NCBI GenBank assembly: GCA_016210395.1
Contig: JACQUI010000067.1
Location: 1-7,492 of the forward strand
Origin: Chloroflexota bacterium
Lineage (GTDB): Bacteria; Chloroflexota; Dehalococcoidia; Lucifugimonadales; JACPCL1
DNA length: 7,492 nucleotides
Reading direction: 5' to 3'
The position numbers were made by a program, and so were the translations under genes. Positions 6,187 through 7,492 of this stretch are shown here, one piece after another. Under the pieces are notes generated by a model. The model ran no database searches. It saw nothing but the letters and a program-made list of their open reading frames with translations, and was not told the origin of the DNA. Every line of letters starts with the position of its first letter. The first letter of the stretch is position 1.

Positions 6187-6309
6187 TGTCATGCTGAGCC
6201 ATGACGGCAGTCAGGCGAAGCATCCAGGGCGGTTGCCGGTGCAGCATCACCCATTGCCAGATGCGTGGCGCATTCCCAGGCGCAATGCCCTAGATTCTTC
6301 GCGCTGCTC
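6187..6309. repeat. Diverged pair of half-motifs related to the dispersed repeat
   Basis: TGTCATGCTGAGCC (6187-6200) with GGCGAAGCATCC (6214-6225) has the same plan as the repeat ends TGTCATTCT.GAGCG and GCGAAGAATC. AGATTCTTCGCGCTGCTC (6292-6309) is the same plan in reverse. They look like eroded copies facing each other just before copy B. Confidence 0.5.
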
Positions 6310-6377
6310 GTTCCTCACTCGCTCGAAGCCTGTGAACAAATGGCACGGGATGTGCCTGCAACAGTTGGAAAGGCACA

Positions 6378-6475
6378 CTGTCATTCTAGAGCGAGGTGGT
6401 CAAACGACGTTCGCTCCCAATTGCGTTCCGTCTCGCGAAGAATCTCTTACGACAGCCGCCTCGTTGCAGGGCCGC
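6378..6475 (+). repeat. Dispersed intergenic repeat, copy B
   Basis: This is the partner of copy A (1420-1516) in opposite orientation, identical over the first 27 nt and about 80% identical by eye over the rest, ending in GCAGGGCCGC. It has the same internal dyad between ATTCTAGAGCGAGG and CTCGCGAAGAAT. After the shared part both copies continue with a CAG(T/C)GGCCCGTCG block, but copy B has about 38 extra nt before it. Frames crossing it are not genes. Confidence 0.8.
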
Positions 6476-6644
6476 GGCTCCGACTACGTCGCAAGTCCTC
6501 GACAACGTCGGGACAGCGGCCCGTCGCTTGCCAAACCATATTTTCACAAACTCTCAGCATCATAAAGGGGAAGCACTTGCCCTTGACTCATGCGCATCAT
6601 TGCTGATGCTGTTGCTTCACTACCCCAGTCTAGAACCGACAGCC

Positions 6645-6673
6645 TTGATTTCCGCTCACGCGTAGTGTAGTTT
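6645..6673 (+). promoter_or_regulatory. Weak candidate promoter for the small membrane protein gene
   Basis: TTGATT (6645-6650) and TAGTTT (6668-6673) are 17 nt apart. The -10 matches only 3 of 6, and the leader would be about 128 nt, so this is a tentative call. Confidence 0.25.
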
Positions 6674-6807
6674 AGAGATGATTAGACCCACCACGGTGCG
6701 GGCAGGTGCAGTGTTCCCTACGTGGCGTGGTAGCGCAGGGCTGCATTCCCTCATTTCGGCCTCAATGTAACGTAGCGTTCACCCCAATCCCGTAGGCGGA
6801 GGCGGAT

Positions 6808-7200
6808 ATGGCGGAACGTTATCAGCAGGAAATTGAAGACATCCTGGGCAAAATCGAGAGTGCGCCGCCGGAGAAGCCTGGGCGCGACCCCAACAAGAGG
6901 CGGGCGGTATTCTCCAGGCTACGGAGAATCCTTGGGAGCAAAGGCGCGTGGGTTTCTCCAGGCAAGGTGATGCTCTCGGCCGTGGCCCTGCTGCTTGTGG
7001 CTATGCTCTTCAAGTCCAGCATGCCCGGCTTCCTCACCCCCATGCTCCTGTGGGGCGCGGTCATCATCTTCATCCTGGGCTACGCCCTCTTCTTCGTGAA
7101 CGCCAGCGAGCCATTTGACAAGCGATGGCGGGGCCGTTCCCTGGAGGGGCCCCCCACAGCCTGGTCCCGCTGGCGGCAGTGGCTTGGAGGCAAGAAATAG
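6808..7200 (+). CDS. Small two-helix membrane protein of unknown function
   Basis: The 130-residue product has a hydrophilic N-terminus beginning MAERYQQEIEDILGKIE (probably helical), a basic stretch (PNKRRAVFSRLRRILGSKG, 28-46), two hydrophobic helices (about 53-69 and 76-97) joined by KSSMPGF, and a basic, tryptophan-rich tail with KRWRGR (105-110) and WSRWRQWLGGKK at the end. Positive charges on both ends suggest both face the cytoplasm with a short outside loop. The 'xYQxEIEDIL' start and 'RWRGR' after the second helix resemble short uncharacterised proteins I recall from Chloroflexota, but I cannot assign a function. The ATG has GGAGG 5 nt upstream. It stands alone, with a strong terminator right after the stop, so it is monocistronic. 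Codon use is G/C-ending like its neighbours. Confidence 0.88.
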   Translation: MAERYQQEIEDILGKIESAPPEKPGRDPNKRRAVFSRLRRILGSKGAWVSPGKVMLSAVALLLVAMLFKSSMPGFLTPMLLWGAVIIFILGYALFFVNASEPFDKRWRGRSLEGPPTAWSRWRQWLGGKK

Positions 7201-7202
7201 CA

Positions 7203-7240
7203 AAAGACGGCCCGGACTTGTCCGGGCCGTCTTTCTGTTT
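7203..7240 (+). terminator. Strong intrinsic terminator of the small membrane protein gene
   Basis: AAAGACGGCCCGGAC (7203-7217) and its exact complement (7220-7234) give a perfect 15-bp palindrome around TT, or in practice about 13 bp with a 4-6 nt loop. It is followed by CTTTCTGTTT. The A run before the stem gives a weaker terminator on the other strand. A second small hairpin, ACCAG-CGCAA-CTGGT, follows at 7245-7259. Confidence 0.92.
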
Positions 7241-7268
7241 CGTTACCAGCGCAACTGGTCTTGCTAAA

Positions 7269-7430
7269 CCGAACTTCCGAGGATTTCGTATCTAGCCGTA
7301 TCTGGGATGTAGCCAGACAACATCTTGACGATTCCGCCGGTTGCGAATATAACAGAGGCGCGGGGCATTGGAAAAACTCGATGTAGCCAGAAGAAACGTT
7401 GTTTTCGTATCTGCTCGCCTGGAAGTTCGG
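7269..7430. repeat. Nested set of short direct and inverted repeats
   Basis: CCGAACTTCC (7269-7278) is inverted as GGAAGTTCGG (7421-7430). Inside it TTTCGTATCT occurs directly repeated (7284-7293 and 7403-7412), and inside that GATGTAGCCAGA is directly repeated (7306-7317 and 7380-7391). CGTATCT also occurs a third time at 7297-7303. The order of the pairs is mirror-symmetric around about 7350. Confidence 0.55.
7325..7353 (+). promoter_or_regulatory. Near-consensus sigma70-type promoter without a visible gene
   Basis: TTGACG (7325-7330) and TATAAC (7348-7353) are 17 nt apart, with 5/6 matches each and ideal spacing. Transcription would start near 7360 and run right. No frame with a ribosome site begins before the window ends; ATG at 7436 is open to the edge but has no convincing ribosome site. 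It may drive a gene beyond the edge or a non-coding RNA. Confidence 0.55.
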
Positions 7431-7492
7431 GCTAAATGGTCACAAGCGCGGCACAGAGCCCAGAAAGCGTCTGCCATCCGCCTCTCCCCAGA

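Larger units (their letters stand above)
6071..6807. other. Long gene-free interval rich in repeat fragments
   Basis: The 737 nt between the kinase and the small membrane protein hold no frame with a ribosome site and coding character, and no tRNA that I can fold. From left to right they contain a weak hairpin (6149-6170), a variant half-motif TGTCATGCTGAGCC...GGCGAAGCATCC (6187-6225), an opposite-facing AGATTCTTCGCGCTGCTC (6292-6309), dispersed repeat copy B (6378-6475), a near-duplicate CGAC(T/A)ACGTCG pair after it, and a weak promoter before 6808. Confidence 0.6.
7241..7492. other. Right-edge region without a supported gene
   Basis: Codon third positions in all frames lack the G/C preference of the window's real genes. 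A minus-strand frame from 7477 to 7292 (61 codons, ATG after GGGGAGAGGCGG) is the best candidate but reads like non-coding sequence. The region holds the repeat set and promoter described separately. Confidence 0.5.

Noticed and set aside
6661..6780. A possible tRNA or structured RNA before the small membrane protein gene
   Set aside because: I could not fold a cloverleaf or find a T-loop GTTCRA motif with a matching acceptor stem.
7292..7477. A 61-codon minus-strand frame with a plausible ribosome site (GGGGAGAGG)
   Set aside because: Third codon positions show no G/C preference, the translation is Cys/Arg-rich without a recognisable motif, and it spans the repeat set. I keep it only as a possibility.

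Overview
The window is about 60% G+C bacterial chromosomal DNA with strongly G/C-ending codons in the real genes. No ribosomal or other marker gene is present, so taxonomy is inference only. The mix of a family III CoA-transferase, a large GAF/GAF/PAS hybrid sensor kinase, a small two-helix membrane protein with a basic RWRGR tail, and short 'TCATTCT..GCGAAGAATCT' type dispersed repeats would fit an environmental Chloroflexota (Dehalococcoidia/SAR202-like) genome. I hold that only moderately.

Layout. (1) Positions 1-1340, minus strand: an Rrf2-family regulator with three cysteines placed to bind an Fe-S cluster (844-1281), with its own sigma70-type promoter and a hairpin terminator. It is followed by the 5' part of a MoeB/ThiF-type sulfur-carrier adenylyltransferase (start 668, running off the left edge). 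Together they suggest Fe-S or sulfur-status control of sulfur-carrier chemistry. (2) Positions 1341-1582: no gene. The stretch holds one copy of a roughly 97-bp dispersed repeat, bracketed by a 16-bp imperfect inverted repeat. (3) Positions 1583-2948, minus strand: a family III CoA-transferase gene whose 3' end overlaps a 48-codon gene. The small product looks like the C-terminal half of small antitoxin-type proteins (ANEAYAALRADP..W..TLADGLDD), and no toxin gene follows it. (4) Positions 2949-3289: a divergent intergenic region with one promoter in each direction and a 7-2-7 palindrome that could be an operator. (5) Positions 3290-6070, plus strand: a 926-residue membrane histidine kinase (TM, extracytoplasmic sensor, TM, GAF, coiled coil, GAF, PAS, HisKA, HATPase) with no response regulator beside it. 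(6) Positions 6071-6807: no gene. It holds a second, inverted copy of the dispersed repeat plus related half-motifs. (7) Positions 6808-7200, plus strand: a 130-residue membrane protein of unknown function, closed by a strong intrinsic terminator. (8) Positions 7241-7492: no supported gene, but a near-consensus promoter inside a nested set of short repeats.

The genes do not form one pathway. They are four separate transcription units: rrf2/moeB, CoA-transferase plus small gene, the kinase, and the small membrane protein. The most interesting points are the overlapping antitoxin-like small gene with no partner, the paired dispersed repeats with dyad-symmetric ends, the divergent-promoter palindrome, and the promoter and nested repeats at the right edge.
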